From Phoronis australis (taxonomy: Eukaryota > Phoronida > Phoronidae), in the NCBI GenBank assembly GCA_002633005.1, contig NMRA01000700.1, positions 79,637 to 143,636 of the forward strand: DNA of 64,000 nucleotides, in the 5' to 3' direction. The position numbers were made by a program, and so were the translations under genes. Shown piece by piece: positions 35,394 through 47,087 of the stretch (positions within the stretch are counted from its first letter, which is position 1; every line of letters starts with the position of its first letter). Under the pieces are notes generated by a model that had not been told where the DNA came from, did not search any database, and was given only the letters and a program-made list of their open reading frames with translations.

Positions 35394-35764
35394 ACGCTTC
35401 GACAATATTCTGTTCACCTTAATCTATTATGGAATTACGAACGTGGTAAAGTACAATTAGTTCATACCTATAGGAATTAATGGAGTCAACGTAATTTGAA
35501 AATAAACGTCAGTCTAGCCGCATTACTTAGAGAAAGTGTATTGGTAAACATTATGTTTAGTTATGAAGGTTATTTACAATCCTCGAAAAAAATGGCCCAT
35601 CTTGGAAGATTTAGGAAAGTGAATGCTCAGAAGTGGCGGCTATAAGAAACTTTAAGATACCATCCACTTTTGACTTCGAATAAAATGTAATGGTGTTATT
35701 GATGACGTTTTCTGTCTTGTCAGTGTATTCAGTCAAATCTCTTTAAAACATTTAACTCAATAAA
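35394..35764 (+). terminator. Gene B 3' UTR with candidate poly-A signals
   Basis: AATAAA hexamers occur at 35501-35506, 35679-35684 and 35759-35764 downstream of the gene B stop. Which one is used cannot be told from sequence. Confidence 0.45.
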
Positions 35765-35829
35765 AGTATATTACTGAATGTAGAAATCCTGTAAAATTTT
35801 CTGTTTTTCCTTTATGCCAATGTGTTATA

Positions 35830-35932
35830 AATTAGAGCACGTGACCAGGTATTTTATTAATTTTTCATCAAAAATAAAGGCTTTTTTGGTTTTTGCTTAA
35901 ATTTACCTAATATCTGATCACGTGCTCTAAAT
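35830..35932. repeat. Short foldback element
   Basis: The 24-bp arms at 35830-35853 and 35909-35932 are inverted copies with few mismatches, sharing TTAGAGCACGTGA and its complement. About 55 bp of AT-rich sequence separates them. It is a small MITE-like hairpin just past gene B. Confidence 0.6.
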
Positions 35933-37724
35933 TTTATGCAGATTCGCTTGAATTAAAAAATAGACATTTTTCAGGCTTTTTACATTTAGAAAATAAACAG
36001 TTTTATTAAGTTAATTTTTTTGTTTGATATTTGACTAAAGACATTGACGAGTCGATAACTTCACACATGTATGTAACCTTAAAATGGTAGTATTACCTAG
36101 GTTTTGGAGTATCTCGTCTGAAAGACACGAGAGTAACACTGTAAGTTTACCCCCTAAAACCCTGTGTCATTACCACTTGTCTGAGGGCAAAATTACACCA
36201 AATGTAGCCTCGCTACTGCCACATGTTGATTCTTGCTCCACCGATATCTAGTTCGAAGTTCCATCTTTTAAAATTAGGTTTTTCGGGAGGTGTAATGTGT
36301 GCGCCATTTGTTTTTTGCTACAACTGACCGGTCTGTATATGTCTGATTAAGTCCTACCTGAAGCGTACAATCTGGCTCTGGTTACAGTTCTCGAGTTATT
36401 CAATATGAACTGAGTGATCTTGTGTTGACCTATTTCTTGCCGCCTATTTGCATTCTGTCGCTTATTTCGTCCTATCAGCATGGCATTTTGAATAATCACA
36501 TTCACTGTACATGATTCTGTTGCGAGGCTTTCAGACCATTTGTTGAGGGGGTAAATTGAACTCAAGGTAGCGCTGTGTTAGACAATTCATTCTGATGGTT
36601 TTTGTTCTGATAATACAGGTGATAAAGTGACATTTTTGTTTGATGCACATTTGCATTTTGTTACTTTAGGTACCATTTTTGTCATTGTGAGAGAAAACTG
36701 CCATGCATTTTGATCAGGCAATATATTGTATCCACCGTGTGATAACACTTTGGGTGTACTCAAGAGTAGAAATGTAGAGATGGGTATATATTTCATTTTA
36801 GTCTAGTACTGTCATGTCAATAGAGTATAAATAAATTGAGAAAACCGATTTATTTGTTATTATATTACCGCTATAATGATTTCTTTAAAGACACGATTGG
36901 ACGTTTTGTTATCAAGCTTGATACTGGTGCGTTCGTATTTTCGTAACAATCTCCTTTCTTCTAGTGCGCAGGTATGTAATTAAAAGACCGAGAGACATAA
37001 CAAACAAACGAATAAAAACAGCAGCTATATTTCGTGACTTCATGTCACATCATCAGGCAATTAATGAAATGAACATAAACATAGCAAAAGAAATAATGAA
37101 ATACACATGACAGCAGGAGGAGGGGCATACAAGCAGAGAATGGGAATAGACGCAAGGTAGGAACCCCGCAACCCCAACGAAACAGAGACAGCGTGCGATC
37201 ACACCTGTGCGCTGTTCCTTCGTTTTTTGTGACTGATCGATATCAATTCTAAAATCTTTAGCTAAAATATATCATTTACCATATATGGATTGATGGTATT
37301 GTCTACTATTTCTTGCCTAGTTATTCTTCGGCCATGTTGGTGTACAAAGTGATCTTGAATGGACCCCCCCTGAAAGTGCGTGGAATACCGTCTATACTGA
37401 TAATATAAGATTCTTGTGTATCTTGAATAAAAGCAATAGTATGTACTACTGTAAATAAATGTGAGCAAAAAATATGTACAACTTTTTGTAAGCGCATATA
37501 TTGAATAAGTTAATAAGAATGCACTTTTGTAAACAATAAAGACATTGTAGTTGTTACTCTATTCCAGTCCTATTTTCTTCATCCCGTTCCGTCTTCGTTT
37601 TTGGTGAAAACGTTCTTCGTAACTTAAAATACCTTGCATTTATGAGCACAAGTATTTTGGAACAAGTTTAGAGTGTCAAAATGCAATGCAACTGACGGCG
37701 CAGCAAATGTTCGCTGGGAACTGC
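35933..37724. other. Intergenic between genes B and C
   Basis: AT-rich, no exon supported. Repeated AATAAA-type words are expected from composition. Confidence 0.4.
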
Positions 37725-37875
37725 ATTGTTCTAAAACCCCCACGACCCCACACCCCACAATCCCCTCGACCCATCACCACCTCGAGAGACAACCCCTTGG
37801 ACCTACGACCCCCATGACCCATGACGCTGTTACACATAGCTCAAAACCCTTTCGACCTAATCTATACAAGCTCAA
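37725..37875 (-). repeat. C-rich minisatellite-like repeat
   Basis: A strand-asymmetric tract of CCCACGACCCC-type words. It resembles the reverse complement of the G-rich tract at 63484-63610, including the flanking TCTAAAAC / GTTTTAGA sequence. Confidence 0.5.
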
Positions 37876-38640
37876 CTAGATATGAACATAAAACAAGCGC
37901 TGACTTGCAGGCCCAACATGTCTGATCGTGAGCTCGGCTGGTTTGTTTCCGTTTCTTGCCGGCTTGAAAGCCAAAAACAGAAACATTCAACGCGATTAAA
38001 TCAAATCAAAGATCTACCAACGTTAAAAATGTCATCGCTGGCATATTGTATTGGTCTCGTCTGTTCATCAGAGAATGGAAGATTCAAGCTTTTGGGAAAA
38101 GTGCAAGGAGCCGACGAAAATGTAATTTCTTCAGTTAATATAATTCGAGAAAAACAAACTGTTAACTAAAGAGTATCACAACATTACATGGTGCATTTTT
38201 TAAATGCGAATACCACAGAGAGCACAAAGTTAACATGTAAAAATATGTACATTCACGTACTTTCTCCCTAAGTTAAGTAGAACAGGGCCGTTGGTAGCTG
38301 CTCGTAGAGACATTGCCGTGACAACGATAGCACGTTCACCATCCGAAATTTCAGATAATGTTCGTACCCCACTTTCTGTTTTTAGCCACCAAACCTTAGC
38401 CAGAGCAGATTCGCGTCTAGGTAAGGCTTATGGGAAAGTCACTCATCGATATGATTATGAAATGTGCAAAATAATAATCTATGGCCAGAGGTGGTACATG
38501 TAAGTCAAGGTGGTTGTGGGTCGAGTAAAGTTTAAAAGAATGCCGGACCATTGGGTAGGAAAGCCTGCTGTGATGTAAAACATCAAGCGTCTGCAGTCTG
38601 TCAGGAGTAGGACAACTACGCATTACAGTGCTTGGATCGG
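37876..38640. other. Intergenic, nothing recognised
   Basis: No exon or recognised repeat. Confidence 0.35.
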
Positions 38641-38964
38641 CACGAGTAGCTCTCTTATGACAAATACAAAACCGATAACATAAAGTGTTGGACGACCATT
38701 TGACACTGCAATCGGGATAAGGAGATACAAGCAGGAAGCTGCAAATATTTCAGGGGTGTCTGATGCAGCGTTGAAACTCAGACGAAGTGGTCGGCAGTCA
38801 ACAACACGAAGACGTCGTATATCTCCATGTGTCTCCTCCGCTCCGTTGTCACTGTTTTGACCACTCGTTGACAGTGACACCGTATCGATGGTGCTTTGAG
38901 ACAGCGAAGCTCCTATAAGGCTTTGATACGCCGTAAAATGTAAAACTTTCGTAAAATGTAACAA
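38623..38964 (-). other. Unrecognised open frame, 113 codons
   Basis: The frame is rich in serine and threonine at its start (SLSQSTIDTVSLSTSGQNS) and has a hydrophobic C-terminal third. I see no domain, no homologous copy in the window and no supported splice sites. Its first codons overlap the TGTTACATTTTACG repeat, so a real gene start there is doubtful. Confidence 0.2.
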
Positions 38965-39024
38965 CTGTCACATTTCACGTCGAACGCACATGCGAGATAT
39001 GTACAATTGTTACATTTTACGAAA
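38926..39024. repeat. TGTTACATTTTACG foldback-family repeat
   Basis: CGTAAAATGTAA words at the left face a TTGTTACATTTTACG word at the right, making an imperfect hairpin. The central GAACGCACATGC segment recurs in inverted form near 40255. Confidence 0.6.
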
Positions 39025-40204
39025 CCCACGTCATATTTCAATGAAAATGACGAAAATCATGAACAAGTGTTATCCGACACGGCCGGTGGTACTGGTGTAT
39101 TTTTAGACGAGGAGTGCCGCCCGTAAAATTTGAATATTTACCCTTTTAGAGAGTGCGTTCCAACAAAAAGTGACCCATTTAGAGACTAATTGGTGCAAAA
39201 ATTCAAAATTTCGTACACTTCTTTTCCAGTAATTCAATGTCATCGGGCTTTCCATAGTGGACGGCGAGTTCTGTTCCAAAAGGATTTCGAAGGGGCTCCT
39301 ATTTTCAGCTTTAACGGTATTGAGAGGAACGCCTTGACAGGCGTGGATGCATAGTAGGCCTACTTTTTTGAAAACAAGGAGGCTGAGATTTAAAATCTTT
39401 TTTAGGCGTTCGCCAAATTATCTATTTCTGAAATATCGGCAAGCACTTTATTATGTATTAATATAAATATAAATATAACTATATCGATATGAAGTTTGCC
39501 ACGAAGAACTGAATTCAGAACGCCATATTTTCTCTAAGTTCTTGAAAACATTCCTCGTTAAAAAGTGTGCTTTTATTTCTTTCCACCACAATGTCTTTAA
39601 GAAATTGTCATTCGTAACTAACGTGGTAGACATCACCGAGCGGCATCAGAAACTTTGTCTTTCTCCTCTTGTGTGAAGCAGGTTAATTACTGCATTTGCC
39701 ATGAATCTCTGGCAGTAAAACACTGGCCGAAATAAACCAAATTATCGTGGACTAAAACTGATTTTTTTTTCTATCAAATTGACTTCCGAAATTGAACTCT
39801 CCATGAAAGAAATTGTTATTGTCGTTCGTTCCCTAAGAAATACGATAAATATTAGCCAAATACGATGTCATTGTTGTTATTACCAAGGGAAGTGTGTTTA
39901 CTGTAATGTCGGATACACAATTAGTTTATGAGGGCCAACAAAAGATTGCGAGAACGCTTTTACGGTAAAAAACTTGTTACCTGATCCTGGAAAATCCTTT
40001 CGTGTGGAATTGAAACTGTAAGCTGTACATTTTTGACAATATAATAAAAAATATGAATTTAGAAAAAATATGAAAAGTACATAATTAGGAACACATCTGT
40101 AAAGTCGACCCGGCGCATTTGATCGAATTTCATTCACACAATCCGAGAGAGAAGGCGTTAAGTGTATCAACGATTTTCCTCGGTGTCACAAATACCATGC
40201 AAAC
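39025..40204. other. Intergenic, nothing recognised
   Basis: No coding exon or recognised repeat. Confidence 0.4.
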
Positions 40205-40360
40205 TCATGAAATATCACTCCGCTCTCGTAAAATGTAACAACAAATGGTGCATTCTCGCACATGCATTCGACGTAAATGGTAACACTTTCGTAACAACTT
40301 GTTACATTTTAGGAGAGGCCCAGCAACGTAAAATGGAACAATGACACAAAATGTAACAAT
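40205..40360. repeat. TGTTACATTTTACG foldback-family repeat
   Basis: It contains GTAAAATGTAACAAC, a TTCGTAACAACTTGTTACATTTTA stretch split around a palindromic centre, then AAAATGTAACAATTG. The GTTACATTTTA-GGAGAGGCC part is shared with 1660-1690. Confidence 0.6.
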
Positions 40361-40589
40361 TGTATATTGGGTATCAGACCTTCATATGCCGGAAGCTTTT
40401 TTGGCTAATTATGTCTCTTTGATAAAAACATTAAGTCACGCTTTTACACGAACCTCCTTTTACGCATAGGGCATATACGGGGGACGTCGATATCTTTACT
40501 TCCTTTTAATTCGAACAAATGCTCCTGTAATCATACAATTTATCAGGTTATGCATTTGCCCAAATCGGCAACTGTCCAATATTACCGCT

Positions 40590-40632
40590 GTGGGTGTGTG
40601 CGTGCACATGTGCATGTGCGTGCGTGTGTGTA
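40590..40632. repeat. GT-rich microsatellite
   Basis: A short alternating GTGTGC/GCATGTGC tract. Confidence 0.6.
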
Positions 40633-40794
40633 CGTTTTAATCATAATGAGGCATATTTCACCTACTGGATTCCTATAGAAGCTTCACCTTCGCTAAGCGA
40701 TTACCCACTGTTGTGGACACATCACAGTATTGTACTTGTATATGCAACCGAGTTCATCTTATTCGAGAGTGTTGCTTTACCCGTGTTAGACTGA

Positions 40795-42333
40795 AATCTA
40801 TATCGTGATATTGGTATCTCCACCAGCTCTGAGTAAAGCAAAACAAACTAGTGCATAAACTTAATGGTCCATCAGACAGGAATCGGGCGTCAATTTTTGT
40901 GCTCTTCCGGCCGGGTCACACATAATGATATAGAGGGCCCTACAGTATTTATGGGAGCCTGTATATGATGTCATTTTAATTAAATTGTTAATTTTGACCA
41001 ATATTTATTAAATGACATAGGCACGAAATCCAGTTTTGTGGTACCAATATCAATATAGAGAGGCCCGCCTTAAGACAGTCAAAAAACAGGGTTCAAAAAT
41101 GATTTTTGCTTATGTCAATTTAATAAGAATATGTTATTGCCAGCTGCGAATCGTAAAGCGTATCACAATTTTGCTTCCGTGGTCTTGCTACCGTATAGTA
41201 ATTCCGGCAAAACCGAATTCTGGTCATTTTAATGACGGGAAGAGTCGACATATTGGACGAAATACAGCTGCTCAGTAGCGAAATTATTGTGTACAACACA
41301 ACGCGTACCTTGCAGTACGTCATCACTTCTGTGCTAGGTAGGAAAAAAGAGACAAGCTTTTCCCAACAATATTTTTGATGAGTAAGTTCCATCTACAATT
41401 TGACTTTCACGAATTTCAATTAAAACGCTAATAAATACGGGAGTATATTGCTAACCTTTATTGATATTTGTTCTGACGGTGTTCAATTTCGGGGACTCAT
41501 GGCCAAGTCAGGATAATTGAACCTCTCCGACTGAGTACAACAGGAGTATGAAGTGGCCATCACATTCCAAAGCAACACGGAGCATCCAAAGTGCAACGCA
41601 GTTCTTAAACGCGGGCGCCTGTCCGTAAAAAATCAACTAAAAATGCACGGATTTCAGTTGAAGCCAGTGGTCATGACAAACATACGATATTGACCTCCAC
41701 AGGTTAGACGTGGGTCACCTCTGCATGGCGTGTCGCACTCTTGATTATCCACAAGAAGAACTCTGGCGTTAAATTTATTTCCGCACCAACACTCTGTTCC
41801 ACCTCCGAGACCAGCGAGTCGAAACGATCCTGTTCTACAATATTTTTTACAAAACGTCGGCGTCATTTTTTTACCATACCCAGCGTATCCAGTTTTGTGA
41901 AAGTTTTTGTATTTACGGTCGACGAAGAATTGTGTGGACTGTCCATTCAGTAAAGGTGTTAAGGTATTAGTTTTACCATCACTGTAGCAACCTTCTATAA
42001 CGCCGTCAACTAGAAGGGAAAGGAATATATTTGAAAATGGTAAGAATTGGAATATCGGAATTGGACGCAGATACAAAAAATGCCATTATTGTGTCTCAAA
42101 ATTAATGTCAATTAGATAGCAGAGAATTTGACGCCTACTTAAATTACAAAAATCACTGTGGTAAAACCAACTGATGAGTTTTTCGATACTTGTGTTATGG
42201 ATATTAACAATCTAGAAATCTGCAGCTCAATCCGATGATAACTTTTTGTACCTTGAGGATTTTTTATGATTCTCACCGTCTCTGGTTTGGAGTGACGTCC
42301 GCTCCATATACTTTCAAAGAAATTATTATTGGA
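40795..42333. repeat. ~1.54-kb direct duplication, copy 1, containing a WSC exon
   Basis: It runs from AATCTATATCGTGAT to ATTATTATTGGA, directly followed by N at 42334. The same interval recurs at 42335-43876 (1,542 bp) with scattered single-base changes. It contains a complete copy of the last exon of gene C. Confidence 0.9.
41654..42009 (-). CDS. Duplicate copy of gene C last exon (third WSC domain)
   Basis: Nearly identical to 43195-43550, with the same CCTTCTAG acceptor, phase 1 start and TGA stop. Only one amino-acid change is evident in the exon body (VMTTGFN here, VTTTGFN in the other copy). Because it is part of a duplication bounded by an N, I think it is the other allele of the same exon rather than an extra domain. 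If the duplication is real, this exon would lie downstream of the stop codon in the first copy and would be unused or alternatively spliced. A poly-A hexamer (minus strand, 41457-41462) follows it. Confidence 0.75.
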
Positions 42334-42334
42334 N
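42334..42334. other. Single N exactly between two direct repeats
   Basis: The N lies between the last base of copy 1 and the first base of copy 2, as at 15334. Confidence 0.85.
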
Positions 42335-42995
42335 AATCTATATCGTGATCTTGGTACTCCACCAGCTCTGAGTAAAGCAAAACACACTAGTGCATAAACT
42401 TAATGGTCCATCAGACAGGAATCGGGCGTCAATTTTTGTGCTCTTCCGGCCGGGTCACACATAATGATATAGAGGGCCCTACAGTATTTATGGGGGCCTG
42501 TATATGATGTCATTTTAATTAAATTGTTAATTTTGACCAATATTTATTAAATGACATAGGCACGAAATCCAGTTTTGTGGTACCAATATCAATATAGAGA
42601 GGCCCGCCTTAAGACAGTAAAAAAACAGGGTTCAAAAATGATTTTTGCTTATGTCAATTTAATAAGAATATGTTATTGCCAGCTGCGAATCGTAAACCGT
42701 ATCACAATTTTGCTTCCGTGGTCTTGCTACCGTATAGTAATTCCGGCAAAACCGAAATCTGGTCATTTTAATGACGGGAAGAGTCGACATATTGGACGAA
42801 ATACAGCTGCTCAGTAGCGTAATTATTGTGTACAACACAACGCGTACCTCGCATTACGTCATCACTTCTGTGCTAGGTAGGAAAAAAGAGACAAGCCTTT
42901 CCCAACAATATTTTTGATGAGTAAGTTTCATTTAAAATTTGACTTTCACGAATTTCAATTAAAACGCTAATAAATACACGAGTTTATTGCTAACC

Positions 42996-43001
42996 TTTAT
43001 T
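42996..43001 (-). terminator. Gene C candidate poly-A signal
   Basis: AATAAA on the minus strand, about 195 bp past the stop codon at 43195. A second hexamer lies at 42983-42988. Confidence 0.45.
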
Positions 43002-43194
43002 GATATTTGTTCTGACAGTGTTATAATTTCGGGGACTCATGGCCAAGTCAGGAAAATTGAACCTCTCCGACTGAGTACAACAGGAGTATGAAGTGGCCAT
43101 CACATTCCAAAGCAACACGGAGCATCCAAAGTGCAACGCAGTTCTTAAACGCGGGCGCCTGTCCGTAAAAAAATCAACTAAAAATGCACGGATT

Positions 43195-43550
43195 TCAGTT
43201 GAAGCCAGTGGTCGTGACAAACATACGATATTGACCTCCACAGGTTAGACGTGGGTCACCTCTGCATGGCGTGTCGCACTCTTGATTATCCACAAGAAGA
43301 ACTCTGGCGTTAAATTTATTTCCGCACCAACACTCTGTTCCACCTCCGAGACCAGCGAGTCGAAACGATCCTGTTCTACAATATTTTTTACAAAACGTCG
43401 GCGTCATTTTTTTACCATACCCAGCGTATCCAGTTTTGTGAAAGTTTTTGTATTTACGGTCGACGAAGAATTGTGTGGACTGTCCATTCAGTAAAGGTGT
43501 TAAGGTATTGGTTTTACCATCACTGTAGCAACCTTCTATAACGCCGTCAA
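43195..43550 (-). CDS. Gene C, last exon: third WSC domain and stop
   Basis: Minus-strand exon with acceptor CCATTCTAG before 43550 and phase 1 start, ending at a TGA (43197-43195). After a linker it holds a WSC domain with a long insertion between the first and second cysteines: EGCYSDG, then a basic/aromatic stretch, FC, YC, TECWCGNKF, EC, PC-RGD and TCGG. All eight cysteines are present. The protein ends seven or eight residues after the last WSC strand, like gene B. Summing the five exons of gene C (34+39+318+285+356 nt) gives 344 codons including stop, which supports the model. Confidence 0.87.
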
Positions 43551-43876
43551 CTAGAATGGAAAGGAATATATTTAAAAATGGTAAGAATTGGAATATCGGA
43601 ATTGGACGCAGATACAAAAAATGCCATTATTGTGTCTCAAAATTAATGTTAATTAGATAGCTGAGAATTTGAAGCCTACTTAAATTACAAAAAATCACTG
43701 TTGTAAAACCAACTGATGAGTTTTTCGATACTTGTGTTATGGATATTAACAGATCTAGAAATCTGCAGCTCAATCCGATGATAACTTTTTGTACCTTGAG
43801 GATTTTTTATGATTCTCACCGTCTCTGGTTTGGAGTGACGTCCGCTCCATATACTTTCAAAGAAATTATTATTGGA

Positions 43877-44565
43877 AAGATAACTGGAGTAGTAATATAT
43901 GATATCTTAATTTCATGCAGTTAATTTAAAATTCCAATTATCAAATCGGTATATCTATTTTCTCAGTCATGTTGCAGTTTGCTGAAATCGGGAAGACTTG
44001 CATATCAAAAGGTTGTGGAGAGCCTGTGAGAGAAATCCAATCCGTGGACTCGGTCATCTTGTAGCTTTTTTCAATCCATACTAGGACTAAATCTGTTGCA
44101 CCCAGTCCGCTAAATAGATATGTTATCGCTGAGAAGGCTTTTTGATTTCAAAAGGTATTATGATTAGGAATTGTGGAATAAAATCATTAAAGCTGTTGAG
44201 AATCGCAATAAGCACTTTTAAAACATCCAACAACCGACCGAAACATTTTGTTTTTCTTCATAATGTTAAGAGTCGCTCACTAACATTATGACATCCATTT
44301 TCTGTAGAATCGCATGCCTGGGGAGCATACTTTGATGCCTGAAGTAAGTCCCATGAAATAGGTCAATAGCTGTCACAAATGGTGTGAACTTTGTTCATTA
44401 CGAAAGAACACTTCCGGAGTCAGTCTCACAATCCAAAAATGCGTTGATTCTTTTCCAACAAAAATTTTTTGATTTTATAGTCTTCTTAAATCGCCCTTAC
44501 CAAAAAATACGCCTTTCAAATTACGTGCTTTACTAGCCTAAAGCGAAATTGTATTTCCATCTCAC
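43877..44565 (-). other. Gene C intron between second and third WSC exons
   Basis: Its first ~330 bp on the transcript side of exon 43195-43550 lie in the duplicated block. No further exon is seen. Confidence 0.6.
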
Positions 44566-44850
44566 CTGCTCTAAAGGAGTGAAGGAGCATTATTGCTCCT
44601 TTACTTCCGCATTTTTCGTCGTAGTTGCCACTGCATGGTGCTACACATTCGTTGTCAGGAATCAAGTGATCAAAGAAGAGATCGTCTCCACACCAACACT
44701 GAGTACCATTGTGCACTCCTGCAAACTTTTTTTGGATGGCTCCACAAACTGAACTGCAGAAGGAATGGCTGTTACGTTTTCCCGTGTATGCTCTTGTCAT
44801 GGTATTCCTGGTGTTGAGTGTCCAGCACTTTCCAACATCCACTTTGGATT
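44566..44850 (-). CDS. Gene C, exon for second WSC domain
   Basis: A 285-nt minus-strand exon with acceptor TATAATTCAG and donor GTGAG, phase 1 at both ends. The WSC landmarks are GKCW, FC, VC, TQCWCGDD, EC, PC-SGN and KCGS. The usual CGG is CGS here, but the eight cysteines are kept. It aligns over its full length with the second WSC exons of genes A and B, sharing the YTGxRNSxSFC and F-A-x-V/T-x-N/D-G pattern. It sits between the first and third WSC exons of the same gene. Confidence 0.88.
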
Positions 44851-45286
44851 CTGAATTATAATGGCATATTATAGTCAGTACTCAATAGCCGTATAGATCA
44901 AACTTTATTAAATGTCAGTGTCATGGTGTATGCGAAGCACTCTAAGGATTTCCTTTTCAATCAATATCCGTGTACTTTGGTGATTTTCAAATGTTGTTAT
45001 CACTTTTCATGACATAATGACCTTGATGCCGTATTTTATTAAACGTAGGCATTAAAAACTCCAACATTTCACAAATTCCTGGCCAAATTTCGATGTTTTC
45101 ATATTGCATATTTTAGTAAATACTTTCTTATATACATGTAATTTAAAAAGTCACCATGTTGCAATTGGGACAGAAATGTGATCGAAAGCCTTGCTTATTT
45201 CATTCTTAGTGCAATAATCTAATTACTGCACATGCTCTGCAATATTTCCGATTAAATGAAAATTTCACTAAAAAATGTAAATATAC

Positions 45287-45604
45287 CGTGCGAGTAACCG
45301 GTTTCCATTATAAAGTTGCGAAGATGACCGCCACAAAAAATCCTTGAATCTCCCGGGCACAAACGCTGCTCACAGTCAGACTTCAGTGCGCGGCCGTGTT
45401 TCCCAAATGTATTGCTGCACCAACACATGTCGCCGTTTTGAACAGCAGCATACAAATACCATCGTGCTTTGCATCCCCTCGAACATTTCTCATTGGTATT
45501 AATACCTCCTTTATACAACATCAGGTTCATATCCGGGTGCTCTTTGGTATCAACATAACAGCCAAGATTACTCAGCTTGCGTATTGGAAGAGGCATTCGG
45601 AATC
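45287..45604 (-). CDS. Gene C, exon for first WSC domain
   Basis: A 318-nt minus-strand exon with acceptor TTTATTTTAG and donor GTATAT, phase 1 at both ends. A basic linker follows the signal peptide, then a WSC domain with LGCYVD, KC, GC, the MCWCSN core, DCEQ, LCPGD and FCGG, eight cysteines in all. It ends RNFIMETGYSH, matching the first WSC exons of B and A. This exon is the best reference for the 12-codon loss in gene A. Confidence 0.88.
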
Positions 45605-46683
45605 CTAAAATAAACGCCGTTACATGGACACATGTGAATCACTTTTTGCACAGGAAATCATAACTTGGATGTCGAATATGGCAGATTGCCTGACCGTCTC
45701 TGGCATGTTATTGCATAAACTTAAGAAACTCACGCGTGTAAAGAATTGGCATTTTACTTCTACTCCTATATACTTGAAAATTCTTCTTGGCCAACAAATA
45801 TTATGAATAGAATAAGTTGCTGAAATACAAGAAACCAATTCGTTTCTTTTTAAGAATATGTCGTTTACTATAAAGCAAAAGTTAAATAGTTTCTAGTGTA
45901 AGTTGTTTGCACATAACAGAGTTCTTTGACGTGTCATTCAAAATTGATAAACACTTGAAACGTTAAAGAAAAATAGCGGAGGTTTGACAATTGGAGATGA
46001 ATTACTCTCAAACTTACAATATATCAAATATAGTTGCTGAGTAAAGCTTGTTGTTCTAAACATTATAGTGAATTTTCCCAACAAGTGCACATCCATCAAA
46101 AGGTAGAGCTACTACATACCTGCACGCCAGGTGTGCGTTCAGTAGCCCCAGAACCTACGCTAGGACCTCGCTGAAACCTAGCCCAAATCACGTGTTCTTA
46201 CTTAAAATACACGGTAGTATCTCACGTAATCTCGAAAAGTATTAAGTGTTTTAGTCACTTACAAGCATTACTGAACAGCTGACTGGTTTTCTCTAGTAAC
46301 AAGTAGCTATATAGGCACATACTTCGAGAAATTTCTAACCACTGAGATCATGGATACAATTGTACGTGTCACAGTGAAACTACATTCGTTTAGGCATTGT
46401 CTTGAACCCGGTAAGACCCATGCACTAAAAAGTGACAGATTGTCATCAAGAACATGCGCAAATTATTAGGCTAATGCACCCGAGGCACAACAAGGTGTCC
46501 TCACATCAGGATAAGGGAGCATGAGGTCTTGGAATATCGGAAAGAAGGAGCACAGAGTTGGGAGAGATTGGATGGAAAAATAGGGACAGGTGAACATCGG
46601 CTGGAGCGTAAGGTCGGATAAGGGGAGCATCGGTAATCCCAGGCTAATGCACTGGGTTTGAAATAATAACACAAAGTACCTAC
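45605..46683 (-). other. Gene C intron 2
   Basis: About 1.1 kb. No exon or known repeat. Confidence 0.6.
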
Positions 46684-46722
46684 CATCAACTGTCAATAAT
46701 ATGGATATCAGGTAAAATGCTC
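46684..46722 (-). CDS. Gene C, signal-peptide micro-exon
   Basis: A 39-nt minus-strand exon with acceptor TTTTTCACATTTCAG and donor GTAGGT. With split codons it reads GAFYLISILLTVD, a hydrophobic core. Its length, phase and the final TV match the gene B micro-exon exactly. The flanking intron happens to be open for about 20 codons upstream with an ATG, but the conserved first exon at 48371-48404 and the strong acceptor argue for splicing. Confidence 0.75.
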
Positions 46723-47033
46723 CTGAAATGTGAAAAATACAATTTAGAACACATACAATATATAAAAGAGTATACAATGAAATTTCGAAATAATGAAATG
46801 TCAGTTGAAGTTTTTTTATCGAAATTAGGAATTTGGGTGAGGATATATCCCTTTACTCAACTTGAGTTCGTGACCAAACAGTCACAGAGGCATGAGGCGA
46901 TTCAGAGCAATTGTTTTCAACGGTCATAGCAAGTAGAAACGCAATTCCTTCTGGATGAAAGCTATGTTTTGCCTCTCTTTTTCCCCGGCACCATTTTATC
47001 AAATATATATATATATATATATACCGAGGCGCC

Positions 47034-47087
<54 letters not shown>

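Larger units (their letters stand above)
42335..43876. repeat. ~1.54-kb direct duplication, copy 2
   Basis: The right-hand copy of 40795-42333. It continues into the unique intron sequence of gene C on its right, so it is the copy physically linked to the rest of the gene. Confidence 0.9.

Noticed and set aside
41654-43617. Two tandem third-WSC exons in gene C as a real exon duplication
   Set aside because: Both carry a stop codon, the copies include over 1 kb of flanking non-coding sequence, and an N lies exactly at the junction. An unmerged allele is simpler.
46466-46777. A single-exon start MYTLLYIVCVLNCIFH leading into the gene C micro-exon
   Set aside because: The upstream part coincides with a polypyrimidine acceptor, and gene B has the same micro-exon after a clear acceptor. 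A conserved first exon with promoter exists at 48371-48404.
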